Assembly: GCA_023664385.1 (NCBI GenBank)
Contig: JAMPFU010000002.1
Span: 1 to 64,000, forward strand
Reading direction: 5' to 3'
DNA length: 64,000 nucleotides
DNA from: Clostridium sp.
Lineage (GTDB): Bacteria > Bacillota > Clostridia > Lachnospirales > Lachnospiraceae
Numbering within the stretch: the stretch's first letter is position 1; each line of letters begins with the position of its first letter. Both the position numbers and the translations under genes were made by a program. The notes under the pieces were generated by a model. It saw only the letters and a program-made list of their open reading frames with translations, had not been told where the DNA came from and searched no databases. Of the stretch, positions 43,516 to 52,369 are shown piece by piece.

Positions 43516-44834
43516 TTTTCTTTCCTCTCACGTATGATAAATTTAAGCGGCGTCCCACGAAAGCCAAATGCCTCCCTGATTTTATTTTCAATATACCTTG
43601 TATATGAAAAATGCATAAGCTCCTTATCGTTTACAAATATGACAAATGTAGGAGGCTTAACAGAAACCTGTGTAACGTAATAAATTCTAAGCCGCTTTCC
43701 CTTATCTGACGGTGGCTGGTTCAGTGCAACCGCCTCGGTAACAATCTCGTTTACCACACCTGTTGAAATCCGCAAGGAATGATTTTCAATAACCATATCT
43801 ATCATTTCAAACAGCTTATTCAGTCTCTGACCCGTCTTTGCCGATACAAACAAAAGCTCCGCATAAGGCATATAGGAAAGCTTCTGCCTGATTTCCTCAG
43901 TAAACCTGTATATTGTCTTATCATCCTTTTCTATGGCATCCCACTTGTTGACTACAATTATCATGCCCTTGCCGCGCTCATGGGCAATCCCTGCAATCTT
44001 TGTGTCCTGCTCGGTAATACCCTCCTCTGCGTCTATGACAAGAACGGCAACATTACACCGTTCAACCGCCGATACGGTCCGTATAATGCTGTACCGCTCA
44101 ATTTCTTCCTTTATTTTATTTTTTCTTCTAAGTCCTGCCGTATCAATAAATACATATTCCGTCCCATTTCTTTGAATGGCGGTATCGATTGCATCCCTTG
44201 TTGTTCCCGCTATGTCGGACACAATGACACGTTCCTCGCCGATAAGCTTATTTATAATGGAGGATTTTCCCACATTCGGTTTACCGATAATCGCAATTCT
44301 TGGTCTTTCATCCTCGGTCTCGGCCTCGCCGTTTCCCTCAAAATGCTTTACAACCTCATCCAGCATATCCCCGATGCCAAGCTGTGAGGCAGCAGATACA
44401 GGCATAGGGTCGCCAAGTCCAAGATTATAAAATTCATACACGTCAGGCATGAATTTTTCAAAGCTGTCCACCTTATTGACAACAAGAACAACAGGCTTGC
44501 CTGACCTTCTTAACATATCTGCAACCTTTCCGTCCGCATCAACAAGTCCCTGCCTCACATCTGTTATAAACATAATGACGTCAGCGGTGGATATGGCTAT
44601 CTCTGCCTGTTCCCGCATGCTCTTTAATATAATGTCCCTGCTCTCAGGCTCAATTCCACCCGTATCGACTATCGTAAAATTATATTTCAGCCATGATACA
44701 TCTGCGTAAATCCTATCCCTTGTCACGCCCGGTGTATCTTGAACAATTGATATTCTATCCCCTGCCAATGCGTTAAATAATGTTGACTTACCTACATTTG
44801 GTCTTCCCACAATGGCAACTACCGGTTTACTCAT
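43512..44834 (-). CDS. der: Ribosome biogenesis GTPase Der (EngA)
   Basis: Der is the double-GTPase needed for 50S maturation. Two G domains are seen (G1: GRPNVGKS near residue 10; GKPNVGKSS near 187) with DTPG and DTAGL G3 motifs and NKVD and NKWD G4 motifs, and a KH-like C-terminal domain (FIRERKEK). The ATG at 44834 has GGAAGG upstream; a longer reading at 44858 starts within the leader hairpin. Length 440 residues. The product should help 50S assembly together with RbgA, encoded nearby. Confidence 0.97.
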   Translation of the reverse strand: MSKPVVAIVGRPNVGKSTLFNALAGDRISIVQDTPGVTRDRIYADVSWLKYNFTIVDTGGIEPESRDIILKSMREQAEIAISTADVIMFITDVRQGLVDADGKVADMLRRSGKPVVLVVNKVDSFEKFMPDVYEFYNLGLGDPMPVSAASQLGIGDMLDEVVKHFEGNGEAETEDERPRIAIIGKPNVGKSSIINKLIGEERVIVSDIAGTTRDAIDTAIQRNGTEYVFIDTAGLRRKNKIKEEIERYSIIRTVSAVERCNVAVLVIDAEEGITEQDTKIAGIAHERGKGMIIVVNKWDAIEKDDKTIYRFTEEIRQKLSYMPYAELLFVSAKTGQRLNKLFEMIDMVIENHSLRISTGVVNEIVTEAVALNQPPSDKGKRLRIYYVTQVSVKPPTFVIFVNDKELMHFSYTRYIENKIREAFGFRGTPLKFIIRERKEK

Positions 44835-44851
44835 TTCCTTAATCCTTCCAT

Positions 44852-44877
44852 ACTGCACATCTCGCTTTTTGTGCAGT
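44852..44877 (-). other. Leader hairpin of der
   Basis: ACTGCACA (44852-44859) pairs with TGTGCAGT (44870-44877) across a 10-nt loop, in the 5' leader just before the der ribosome site. No T-run follows, so it is not a terminator; it could protect the message or influence initiation. Confidence 0.45.
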
Positions 44878-44910
44878 GCAATTTCATAAATCTAAATGTC
44901 ACTGCGTTTG

Positions 44911-44939
44911 ATTGTACAATAATCCCTTCCAATTGTAAA
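44911..44939 (-). promoter_or_regulatory. Promoter of der-plsY-gpsA
   Basis: On the minus strand TTTACA (44934-44939) and TACAAT (44911-44916) are separated by 17 nt, about 75 nt before the der start. It follows the pgeF stop directly. Confidence 0.65.
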
Positions 44940-44964
44940 GATTTTTAAATATGAAGTGCTATCC

Positions 44965-45906
44965 TTATTTCAGCATAATAACTGCCGCCAAATTTCCTCT
45001 CATTCCCTTTGACGCCCTATGGGAAAACAGAGCATTGCCGTTACAGCAGGTACATAAGTCAGGCATGGCAATGTGCTCCTCACAAACCCCTGCCAAAAGA
45101 AGCGTATATTTACACGCCTGATGGAGATTTAGCTGATATTTACCATTCTCCTTTTCATAAAACAAATCATCATAGGAAGCTTCATCAAAGGCATCCCTTA
45201 TTTTTTCAATCACGTCCCCATCTACCTCGTAACATTCCTGACAGATGGAAGGTCCTATGGCACAGATGATATCCTTTGGATTGCTTCCATAAGCATCACC
45301 CATAGCCCTTATCACCTTCATTCCAATTTTTTTCACAGTTCCCTTCCAGCCTGAATGTGCAAGCGCCACAGCCTTATTTACAGGGTCGTAAAAAAACAAA
45401 GGCACACAGTCAGCATAAAATGTCATAAGCGGGATTTCTCTCTCATTTGTCATAAGCGCATCTATATTCTCTATGTCGCTTTCCCTTGAAAATCCCTTTC
45501 CCTTATCCTCTTTTTTTACGATATGAATATTTGTATTGTGCTGCTGGTCAGAAAACACAAGACTGTTTTCATCATATCCAACCGCAGCGGCAAACCGCCT
45601 GTGATTTAAAATAACAGCCTCCTTCTCATCGCCTCTTGAAAAGCTTAAATTCATGGAGGCAAGATGCTGTTTGCTCACGCCGCCAAGCCTTGTTGAAAAT
45701 CCATGCACCAAGTCCTCATAGTTGGAAAAAATATGATAATGGATAACCGGGACAAGCGCGTCCCTGCCAAAGCCCTTAACAAGCTGATAATCTATATATG
45801 TGCTTCTTTTGCCATATGAAAAGGGAGGTATAAACGTAAGCTTATCCTCCTGTCTTTTCAAAATCTCTCCATCCATAAGTTTTAAATCAAATTTTACTCT
45901 TTCCAT
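44965..45906 (-). CDS. pgeF: Peptidoglycan editing factor PgeF (YfiH/laccase-domain)
   Basis: YfiH-family protein of 313 residues, formerly called polyphenol oxidase, now linked to removing misincorporated L-Ser from the cell-wall precursor. The metal-site signature is intact: FSTRLGGVS, YADCVPLFFYDP, ALAHSGWKGTVKKIG, CAIGPSICQECYEV and SHRASKGMRGN. A 102-nt gap with two palindromes separates it from yraN. Confidence 0.92.
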   Translation of the reverse strand: MERVKFDLKLMDGEILKRQEDKLTFIPPFSYGKRSTYIDYQLVKGFGRDALVPVIHYHIFSNYEDLVHGFSTRLGGVSKQHLASMNLSFSRGDEKEAVILNHRRFAAAVGYDENSLVFSDQQHNTNIHIVKKEDKGKGFSRESDIENIDALMTNEREIPLMTFYADCVPLFFYDPVNKAVALAHSGWKGTVKKIGMKVIRAMGDAYGSNPKDIICAIGPSICQECYEVDGDVIEKIRDAFDEASYDDLFYEKENGKYQLNLHQACKYTLLLAGVCEEHIAMPDLCTCCNGNALFSHRASKGMRGNLAAVIMLK

Positions 45907-45934
45907 TTTATTTTATCCTTTTCCTTTTTTTGAA

Positions 45935-45999
45935 CGTCGCCGCATTCTAAGCCTGCTCCGCAAAATGGCGACGCTGCATGCCAAGCTTTATAAAGCTTG
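45935..45999. repeat. Palindromes in the pgeF-yraN gap
   Basis: CGTCGCC (45935-45941) pairs with GGCGACG (45967-45973) in a GC-rich stem. The perfect 18-nt palindrome CAAGCTTTATAAAGCTTG follows at 45982-45999, next to the yraN stop. Without a T-run it is unlikely to be a terminator; a protein-binding or RNA-processing role is possible. Confidence 0.5.
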
Positions 46000-46008
46000 A
46001 CACAATCT

Positions 46009-46374
46009 CTATATCCGAAACTCAAATGCATTTTCCACATGCCGGATGATATCATCACCATATATGCCGATTACGTCAAATCTGCACGGCATATTTTTAT
46101 CGTAACCAAACTTACTGTAATGATACAGCGCTGTACGGCATATTTTTTTCTGTTTCCTTTCATCAACGGCTTCAAAGGGATCACCACAACGCTCCCCGCT
46201 TCTGTATTTACATTCACAGTATACCAATGTCTGCTCACACATGGCAATTATGTCTATCTCCCCATAACGGTTTCTATAATTTCTTGATAAAATTTTATAG
46301 CCCCTGCTTTTCAGATAATCTACTGCAATATCCTCATAATGATTTCCGATTTTACGCTTATTTATCATACTCAC
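46009..46374 (-). CDS. yraN: YraN/UPF0102 family nuclease-fold protein
   Basis: UPF0102 protein with a restriction-endonuclease-like fold: the conserved GNHYEDIAVDYLKSRGYKIL, YGEIDIIAM and YCECKYRSG (metal-site Asp, Glu-x-Lys) motifs are present. Length 121 residues, typical. Function is not established; it is commonly encoded next to rnhB, as in this block. It lies 3 nt after the FlhB-like gene. Confidence 0.93.
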   Translation of the reverse strand: MSMINKRKIGNHYEDIAVDYLKSRGYKILSRNYRNRYGEIDIIAMCEQTLVYCECKYRSGERCGDPFEAVDERKQKKICRTALYHYSKFGYDKNMPCRFDVIGIYGDDIIRHVENAFEFRI

Positions 46375-46376
46375 CC

Positions 46377-46679
46377 CTAACCTGATACTTTGGACCTTAT
46401 CTTATCCATCTTGTCAACATAGACAAGAATTTCCGCAACAACACCGTAAAGCTCAGGCGGTATACAATCGCCGATATCAAGCTTCAAAAGGGTGTCGGCA
46501 AGGTTTGTGTCCTTGTAAAGCGGTACATCGCTTTCCTTTGCCTTGTCAATAATTTTATCCGCAAGCGTTCCCTGACCTGCCGCAACAACCTGCGGTGCCT
46601 GATTGGAAGGGTCATATAAAAGTGCGACAGCCTTTTTCTTTGGCTGTGCCTTATTTTGTTTTTGTCCATACTCCGGCAT
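46377..46679 (-). CDS. FlhB C-terminal-domain-like protein (YlqH)
   Basis: A 100-residue protein resembling the cytoplasmic C-terminal domain of FlhB, without the membrane part and without an NPTH cleavage site. Matching segments: AVALLYDPSN, GTLADKIIDKAKESDVPLYK and ELYGVVAEILVYVDKMDKI, the last paralleling ELYQSVAEILAYVYGI in flhB. In Bacillus the same gene (ylqH) follows ylqG and rnhB. It may modulate substrate switching or be a remnant paralog. Confidence 0.85.
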   Translation of the reverse strand: MPEYGQKQNKAQPKKKAVALLYDPSNQAPQVVAAGQGTLADKIIDKAKESDVPLYKDTNLADTLLKLDIGDCIPPELYGVVAEILVYVDKMDKIRSKVSG

Positions 46680-46687
46680 AACATCAC

Positions 46688-48454
46688 CTACATTCTTACA
46701 TCAAAGGAATATCTCTTAACACTTTGCTCAAGCTCACTTCCAAGCATTTCATCCACAACCATGTTAGGCTTTGTATTTAAGGAAGGCTCTCTGGCTATTA
46801 CCTCATTTGTCAGACTGAGTCCATTTTCATTTATCGCACGCTCAAGCATTGTCATATGCTCGTCAATAATGCGGGCACTTATTTCATCATCCACATAAAA
46901 TCTTGTATGTACTGTGCTTCCATGAAGGCTTACATGAACATCGGTCGCTCCGAGATGCTCCATATCAAGATGAAGCAGGGCGCTTACCTCCTCCTTTGCA
47001 TCCTTCATTGCCTTTTTGTTCATATATACAAACAAATCCGAGTTCATCTCGCTGCTCTGGGTTTTTACGGGAATTTGTGCATAAACGTACATGTTATTTA
47101 GGTTCTGCATAAAATCGATTCTTTCCTGAACGCTTTTTGCAGACTGGCTCAGGTTATTACTATTCCCCGCCCCGCTTTGGGCTATGTCCATAAGCCTATT
47201 TGTCTTATCATATATTTTACCATACAACTCATCTATCTCCTTCGGATTTTCCATCTCCTCAGGATTTAGGGAAAGCTTCCTTTTTGTTCCCTCGTTCACA
47301 AGCGCATGAAATTCCTTTGATGCAAAGAAATCCTTTATCGCCTCGTCAGGTATCTTCTCAACATTATTCGATATAATGGCATCTAAATTATTCATAAGCT
47401 TTACAGGCGAATCAGACTCCTTTGCAACCTTGACAAGTGCCTCCTTATCAAAGCCCATTTTATTCAGCTTATCAAAAATATTATTGATGTCCTCACGGTT
47501 CATTCCCGTATGCTCGGCAAGCCTTGCAAGCTCAGTTCCAAGTGTATCTGCGTTTACGCTGCCTAATGCGTCGCTTTCATTTTGTATGGAATTTAACATG
47601 CCTTCTTCAGGCACAAAATTACCTGCCTCATAGATTTCCTCAGAAACGAGCGCAGCCTCAGGATTTACCTGAATACTTTGCAACGTCTCAGGAGAAAAAT
47701 CCTGACTGTCCGATATAATACCAAGTATCGCTTGGTTAAGCTCCAGCAAATCTGATACATTTCCCGACTGTCCAAGTTCGGCAAAGGCTGTCGTGGAAAA
47801 ATCTGCGATATCAGCCGCAAGACGTCCAAGGTCTGCCGAGAGCTGGTGGCTATTGTTCATATAATCCTGATATTGGCTTATATTTGTCTCATTTACCTCA
47901 AGTCCAAGCTTATTTAAGGAGGTAAGCGTATCTATGGAAGCATCCGGGAATTTATAGGATTGCTGTATCATCTGCTGCATATGTCCCTTATCCACAGGCA
48001 TTCCCTTGTTCATAAGCGCCTCTGCAATCTGATAATTTTTTTCCGTCGGCATAAGCCCGTTTGCGTCAAGCACCTTAAAAATAGCATTATCCTTCATTGC
48101 CTCCACAGATTCAGTCTGTGGCTTTATGAGCACGCTGGAACCGTTATTTTCCTGAATTTGAAATAAAATGTTGTCCCCGATATTAAGGCTTACGGAATCA
48201 AGCATACGGGCAGTTAAAACGCTCTTTCCCTCCATGGAAATGCTTACCATATTATTTGTTATATCAAGTATCTGCCCGCGAAACATCTGTCCGACATCAA
48301 CCTTTGCAATTACGCTGTTAGCAGAAACAGGAGCTTGCCCCACTTGGTTTGTATTTTGAGATTGCTCCGTGGAAACCTTCACGCCCTGCTCACCTGAATA
48401 TACATTATTGAATTGTTTTCCTCCTAGGTAGGTTCCCCTGTCAGAAATGTTCAT
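46688..48454 (-). CDS. FliK-like protein (YlqG)
   Basis: A 588-residue protein with a Ser/Asn-rich N-terminus, an Ile/Gly-rich segment near 60-110 (VGQMFRGQILDI; LNIGDNILFQI), a helical middle of repeated Ala/Leu/Asp helices, and a C-terminal domain resembling that of FliK (LLHLDMEHLGATDVHVSLHG). By size, composition and its place between rnhB and an FlhB-like gene, it is the YlqG counterpart. A secreted ruler-like role is possible, but nothing proves export. Confidence 0.8.
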   Translation of the reverse strand: MNISDRGTYLGGKQFNNVYSGEQGVKVSTEQSQNTNQVGQAPVSANSVIAKVDVGQMFRGQILDITNNMVSISMEGKSVLTARMLDSVSLNIGDNILFQIQENNGSSVLIKPQTESVEAMKDNAIFKVLDANGLMPTEKNYQIAEALMNKGMPVDKGHMQQMIQQSYKFPDASIDTLTSLNKLGLEVNETNISQYQDYMNNSHQLSADLGRLAADIADFSTTAFAELGQSGNVSDLLELNQAILGIISDSQDFSPETLQSIQVNPEAALVSEEIYEAGNFVPEEGMLNSIQNESDALGSVNADTLGTELARLAEHTGMNREDINNIFDKLNKMGFDKEALVKVAKESDSPVKLMNNLDAIISNNVEKIPDEAIKDFFASKEFHALVNEGTKRKLSLNPEEMENPKEIDELYGKIYDKTNRLMDIAQSGAGNSNNLSQSAKSVQERIDFMQNLNNMYVYAQIPVKTQSSEMNSDLFVYMNKKAMKDAKEEVSALLHLDMEHLGATDVHVSLHGSTVHTRFYVDDEISARIIDEHMTMLERAINENGLSLTNEVIAREPSLNTKPNMVVDEMLGSELEQSVKRYSFDVRM

Positions 48455-48456
48455 GT

Positions 48457-49230
48457 TTATTCTCCTACAAAATTCCCTATAAATGTTCTCCTGTGTATAT
48501 CACATGGTCCCTTTTCCTTTAATGCTGCTATGTGTGCGGCAGAACCATATCCCGCATTGCTTTCAAAATCATATCCGGGATAAAGCTTATCATACTCTGC
48601 CATCATGCGGTCCCTTGTTACCTTTGCAACAATACTGGCCGCAGCTATGGAGGCAGATAAAGTGTCCCCTTTAATTATCGGCACCTGTGATATGTTTACA
48701 TTAGGTATTTTCACAGCATCATTTAATAATATGTCAGGCGTTACCTTTAAATTAGATATGGACATTCTCATCGCCTCATAGGTAGCATTTAAAATGTTAA
48801 TCTCATCTATCCTTTTCTCACTAGCTATGCCGATGCCATATGCAACGGCATTCTTTATAATTATATCATATAATTCCTCTCGTTTCTTCTTAGAAAGCTG
48901 TTTTGAATCATTCAGATAACGGATTTTTTCATTACAGGGAAGAATAACGGCGCATGTGACAACAGGACCTGCAAGGGGACCCCTGCCAACCTCGTCAATC
49001 CCGCATATGCATTTATGACCCTGCTCCATGTATTTTTTTTCAAAGGCATACATTTTTTCCGTTCTCGCCGTTTCCTTGTCATATGCCTCTATCTTCTTTT
49101 TTGCAGAACCAACAACCGAGATAACACCGCTGCGCTCATCCTTTGAAAATTCACTTACAAACTGCTCCAAGGAAGCTCTGTCGTCAGCCTCTATCCCTTT
49201 CAATATGCTCTTAATTTCTCCTATGTTCAT
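48457..49230 (-). CDS. rnhB: Ribonuclease HII
   Basis: RNase HII removes ribonucleotides from DNA. The signature CGIDEVGRGPLAGPVVTCAV includes the catalytic Asp-Glu pair, and further acidic residues appear in LNDSKQLSKKKREELYD, ILLNDAV and KGDTLSASIAAASIVAKV. The N-terminal region of about 75 residues is typical for Firmicutes. The ATG at 49230 with GAGGAG upstream gives 257 residues; the reading at 49257 has no site. The upstream 325-nt gap is filled with two hairpin elements. Confidence 0.96.
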   Translation of the reverse strand: MNIGEIKSILKGIEADDRASLEQFVSEFSKDERSGVISVVGSAKKKIEAYDKETARTEKMYAFEKKYMEQGHKCICGIDEVGRGPLAGPVVTCAVILPCNEKIRYLNDSKQLSKKKREELYDIIIKNAVAYGIGIASEKRIDEINILNATYEAMRMSISNLKVTPDILLNDAVKIPNVNISQVPIIKGDTLSASIAAASIVAKVTRDRMMAEYDKLYPGYDFESNAGYGSAAHIAALKEKGPCDIHRRTFIGNFVGE

Positions 49231-49264
49231 ATGCAAATTTCTCCTCGTTTTTAACAATATATGT

Positions 49265-49413
49265 AGGCAATTGCGAAACTAACATTTTATTAATATACGT
49301 TGTCGAAAATATACAACTTCAATTCAGGGCACGCTTACGCTTAACGCCCTGCTTATGAACTTGTATATTTTCTCCAACTTACGTTATTATAAAGCAGAGT
49401 TTCGCAATTACCT
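49265..49413 (+). repeat. Structured intergenic repeat, copy C (short form)
   Basis: Outer stem AGGCAATTGCGAAACT (49265-49280) with AGTTTCGCAATTACCT (49398-49413), 15 of 16 paired. Inner arms 49299-49324 and 49353-49378 enclose CAGGGCACGCTTACGCTTAA and CGCCCTGC. Read on the plus strand it aligns with the minus strand of copy A over about 75 nt, starting GGCAATTGC and continuing through ACGTTGT and GGCACGCTT, but it lacks the long inner core. Arms again differ from A and B yet pair with each other. Confidence 0.75.
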
Positions 49414-49434
49414 AAACAATATATGAAACAAAAA

Positions 49435-49562
49435 GCTGTCGCACTAAAGTTGTTTTGCGTATTTATAATAGAAAACCGTTACGTATCAACCGGAGCGAAA
49501 GCGATTTTTGATATAAATATACAAAATAACCTTAGTACGACAGCCCCTTTTTTATTTATTTT
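49435..49562. terminator. Long GCTGTCGCA-type hairpin after lepB
   Basis: Arms 49435-49465 and 49514-49544 pair over about 31 positions with a few wobbles or mismatches; the loop carries a smaller hairpin (GGAGCGAAAGCG region). On the minus strand GCGACAGC is followed by TTTTTG, and on the plus strand CGACAGCCCC is followed by TTTTTTATTT, so it can end transcripts in both directions. It follows the lepB stop directly. Related to 57363-57480. Confidence 0.75.
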
Positions 49563-50416
49563 ACAAATCCGAAATCATTAAACGGATATATCCTGAGCAC
49601 AACCTTTCCGACAATATCCTCTCTTTGCACATTGCCTACGTCCGCCCATCTGCTGTCTGAGCTGTTGTTCCGATTGTCTCCCAGCACAAAATATTCATCC
49701 TTGCCAAGAAGCACCGGCTGGCTCGCCCTGCCAAGATTATTGGCGCTTATTTTTTCCTTGCCGTAATCCTCACGAAGAAGCACGTCATTGATATATATAT
49801 TTCCATCCTTGTCTATACGCACCGATTCGCCCGGAAGTCCTATAATTCTCTTTACATATGTGGTTTCCTCATTGTAATGAAAAATAATGACGTCAAAGCG
49901 CTTCGGATCGCCAAATGTATAGGACAGCTTATCAACCCATAAATTATCCTGATTATTCAGGGTAGGCATCATGGATTCCCCTTCAACCCTAGAACGGCAG
50001 CCCACAAAATTAATGATGATAAAGCAAAGCAGCACAACAATACCTATGTAAATAATCAGGCTTAAAAGCTCCTTGACAATATTTACCTCCTCAGGCTTCC
50101 TGTCCTTCTTTTTCTTGCGCTTTTTATTCTTCTTATTCTTTTTTTTCTTTTCCTTTACGGGTTTTGAAGCATCGTCCTCACTGTCACCAGCTTCTGTGTC
50201 CTCACGTTTTTCGGTGCTATCTTCCTCTGCATTTTCACGCCTTGCAGCTTCTGCTTCCTTTTTACTTTCCACAGCTTCGTTATGCTTTTCTTCCGTATTC
50301 TTATCTGCTTCTATTTTTTCCGCCTCGTTTTTTGAAGCTTCTGCTTTTTCTGTCTCGTCCTTTGAAACCTTCTCTATATTTTCTTCTGTCTGATTTTTTT
50401 TCTTTTTAAAACCCAT
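49556..50416 (-). CDS. lepB: Signal peptidase I with long charged N-terminus
   Basis: Type I signal peptidase. From about residue 120 it has one membrane helix (LLSLIIYIGIVVLLCFIIIN), the catalytic Ser in GESMMPTLNN, the catalytic Lys in YVKRIIGLPGE and the LGDNRNNSSDSR motif. The first ~115 residues are a soluble, very highly charged Glu/Lys stretch ending in a long Lys run (KEKKKKNKKNKK), which is not part of the family. Start at 50416 because GGGAG is upstream; a longer reading overlaps rbgA. Length 286. Confidence 0.95.
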   Translation of the reverse strand: MGFKKKKNQTEENIEKVSKDETEKAEASKNEAEKIEADKNTEEKHNEAVESKKEAEAARRENAEEDSTEKREDTEAGDSEDDASKPVKEKKKKNKKNKKRKKKKDRKPEEVNIVKELLSLIIYIGIVVLLCFIIINFVGCRSRVEGESMMPTLNNQDNLWVDKLSYTFGDPKRFDVIIFHYNEETTYVKRIIGLPGESVRIDKDGNIYINDVLLREDYGKEKISANNLGRASQPVLLGKDEYFVLGDNRNNSSDSRWADVGNVQREDIVGKVVLRIYPFNDFGFVK

Positions 50417-50435
50417 GATAGAACACTCCCAATGC

Positions 50436-51278
50436 TTATTCCGGAGCTTCAAGACTTATTCTGCCAAGCTTTCCGCTTCTGAAATCGTCAAACAGTAATG
50501 CAGACGCTTTTTCAATATCCGGTTCATTTCCTTTTTTTACGCATTTCCTATTACATGCTATTTCAGAAAGTATCTCATAATCCTTTCCGTCAATATTTAT
50601 ATTATACCTCTCTTTAAGCTCATTACAATAGCTTTTTTTCAAAAATCCAATAAGTTCCAAGGCAAGATTACTCATGGAAATAATATTGTCATTGATAGAG
50701 CCTATAAAAGCAAGTGCACTGCCAATGCCCTCATTTTCAAACTTCGGCCATAATATGCCTGGTGTATCAAGAAGCTCAACATTTTTACTTATTCTAATCC
50801 ACTGCTTTCCCTTTGTTACCCCCGGCTTATTTCCAACCTTGGTGCATGCCTTTTTTGCATAGGAATTTATGAAGGTTGATTTTCCAACATTTGGTATTCC
50901 CACAATCATTGCACGGGTCGGACGGTTTATGATGCCCCTTTTTTTGTCCCGCTCGATTTTCTCCCTGCATACCTCCATGATTGCGTCCGTAACCTTCTTC
51001 ATTCCCGTATTTTTCCGGGAATCAAGACAGACAACACCATAGCCCTTCTCCTTAAAATACCGCTCCCACCTTGCTGTCACAACCGGGTCAGCAAGATCCT
51101 CCTTATTTAGAAGAATCAATCTGTATTTATTTGCCGCAAGGGTATCTATATCAGGATTTTTGCTGCTAAGAGGCGCCCTTGCATCCAAGAGCTCCACAAC
51201 AACATCAATCAGCTTAATATCCTCCTGCATCATCCTTTTCGCCTTCGTCATATGACCGGGATACCATTGAACATTCAT
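50436..51278 (-). CDS. rbgA: Ribosome biogenesis GTPase RbgA (YlqF)
   Basis: Circularly permuted GTPase needed for late 50S assembly: the G4 motif (LNKEDLAD) precedes G1 (GIPNVGKSTF) and G3 (DTPGILWP). It starts with the family WYPGHMTKAKRMM. The ATG at 51278 overlaps the upstream signal peptidase stop in ATGA, so the two are translationally coupled. Length 280 residues. It lies between two signal peptidase genes. Confidence 0.96.
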   Translation of the reverse strand: MNVQWYPGHMTKAKRMMQEDIKLIDVVVELLDARAPLSSKNPDIDTLAANKYRLILLNKEDLADPVVTARWERYFKEKGYGVVCLDSRKNTGMKKVTDAIMEVCREKIERDKKRGIINRPTRAMIVGIPNVGKSTFINSYAKKACTKVGNKPGVTKGKQWIRISKNVELLDTPGILWPKFENEGIGSALAFIGSINDNIISMSNLALELIGFLKKSYCNELKERYNINIDGKDYEILSEIACNRKCVKKGNEPDIEKASALLFDDFRSGKLGRISLEAPE

Positions 51279-51877
51279 TTTACTTTTCCTCTGCTTTCCT
51301 TTGGTCCCCATATATAAGAAACCTTACCGAGTATTTCCGCGCTGCTTACATTGCCTATATTTGTATACCTTGAATCTTCACTATTGTTTACATTGTCGCC
51401 TAAAAGGAAATATTCATTTGCCCCAAGCTTTATTTCATTTTTTGCAATTCCCGCCGTAAGTATTTTTTCCTCAATCACGCTCATGCCAAGAGGCTGGTTA
51501 TTAATATAAACCATCCCCTCCTTTATGGAAATTGATTCCCCCGGCAAGCCTATCACTCTTTTTATATCATAATAATCATCGCCTTCGACAAGTGAAAATG
51601 CAATGATATCATACCGCTCAACATCATGAAATTTATAGTATAGCTTATTGACAAAAACAACCTGTCCGTCCGTCAGCGTTCCATTCATGGACGGACCGAT
51701 AACTGTTACGGTCTGCACACAAAAGGTTACAAGCGAATATCCTGCGATTACCGCCACAAATATAAGTAAAAACCAGTTAAAGGCTCCTGTAAAAATATGC
51801 TTAAAGCCCATCTTTTTTTTACTTTTTTTTGCCGGTTTTTTCCCTTTTACCTTAATCTCAAGCATTTTTGCTCTCAT
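51275..51877 (-). CDS. lepB: Signal peptidase I (second copy)
   Basis: A compact 200-residue type I signal peptidase. After a short basic N-terminus (KVKGKKPAKKSKKK) comes a membrane helix (about 28-50), the catalytic Ser in GPSMNGTLTDG, Lys in DIKRVIGLPGE, and LGDNVNNSEDSR. It lacks the long charged region of its neighbour at 49556-50416. The start is the first of two ATGs, behind AAGGGTG. It follows rplS by 61 nt. Confidence 0.95.
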   Translation of the reverse strand: MRAKMLEIKVKGKKPAKKSKKKMGFKHIFTGAFNWFLLIFVAVIAGYSLVTFCVQTVTVIGPSMNGTLTDGQVVFVNKLYYKFHDVERYDIIAFSLVEGDDYYDIKRVIGLPGESISIKEGMVYINNQPLGMSVIEEKILTAGIAKNEIKLGANEYFLLGDNVNNSEDSRYTNIGNVSSAEILGKVSYIWGPKESRGKVK

Positions 51878-51938
51878 ACTGTCACCCTTTTATAAAAAAT
51901 GACCGGAGCATTTATCCCCAGTCATCTTCATTATTGTA

Positions 51939-52289
51939 TTATTTTACAAGCTCTTTTACCTTAGCCTTCTTACCAACTCTGTCACGTAAGTAGTTAAGCT
52001 TTGCACGTCTTACCTTACCTCTCCTTATAACCTCTATCTTCTCGATTGTAGGTGAATGGAGCGGCCATGTCTTTTCAACACCGACACCATTTGAGTTTTT
52101 CCTTACAGTGAAGGTTTCACGACAGCTTCCACCCTGTCTCTTGAGAACAGTTCCCTCAAATGCCTGTATTCTTTCTCTTTCTCCCTCTTTAATTTTAGCA
52201 TATACCTTTATGGTATCGCCTACATTAAAATCGATAACTTCCTTCATCTGCTTTGACTCGATGTCCTTGATTATCTCGTATCCGTTCAT
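51939..52289 (-). CDS. rplS: 50S ribosomal protein L19
   Basis: L19 lies at the 30S-50S interface. The 116-residue product has the conserved [31 protein letters not shown] and [15 protein letters not shown] segments and normal length. It heads the rplS-lepB-rbgA-lepB group. It has a strong promoter at 52370-52398 and a leader of about 75 nt. Confidence 0.98.
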   Translation of the reverse strand: MNGYEIIKDIESKQMKEVIDFNVGDTIKVYAKIKEGERERIQAFEGTVLKRQGGSCRETFTVRKNSNGVGVEKTWPLHSPTIEKIEVIRRGKVRRAKLNYLRDRVGKKAKVKELVK

Positions 52290-52369
52290 TTGTGTGACCT
52301 CCTAATATAATTTAGACGTTCTTATATCTAATATGATACAGAGGACCATCCATTTTTCACAACTTTACA

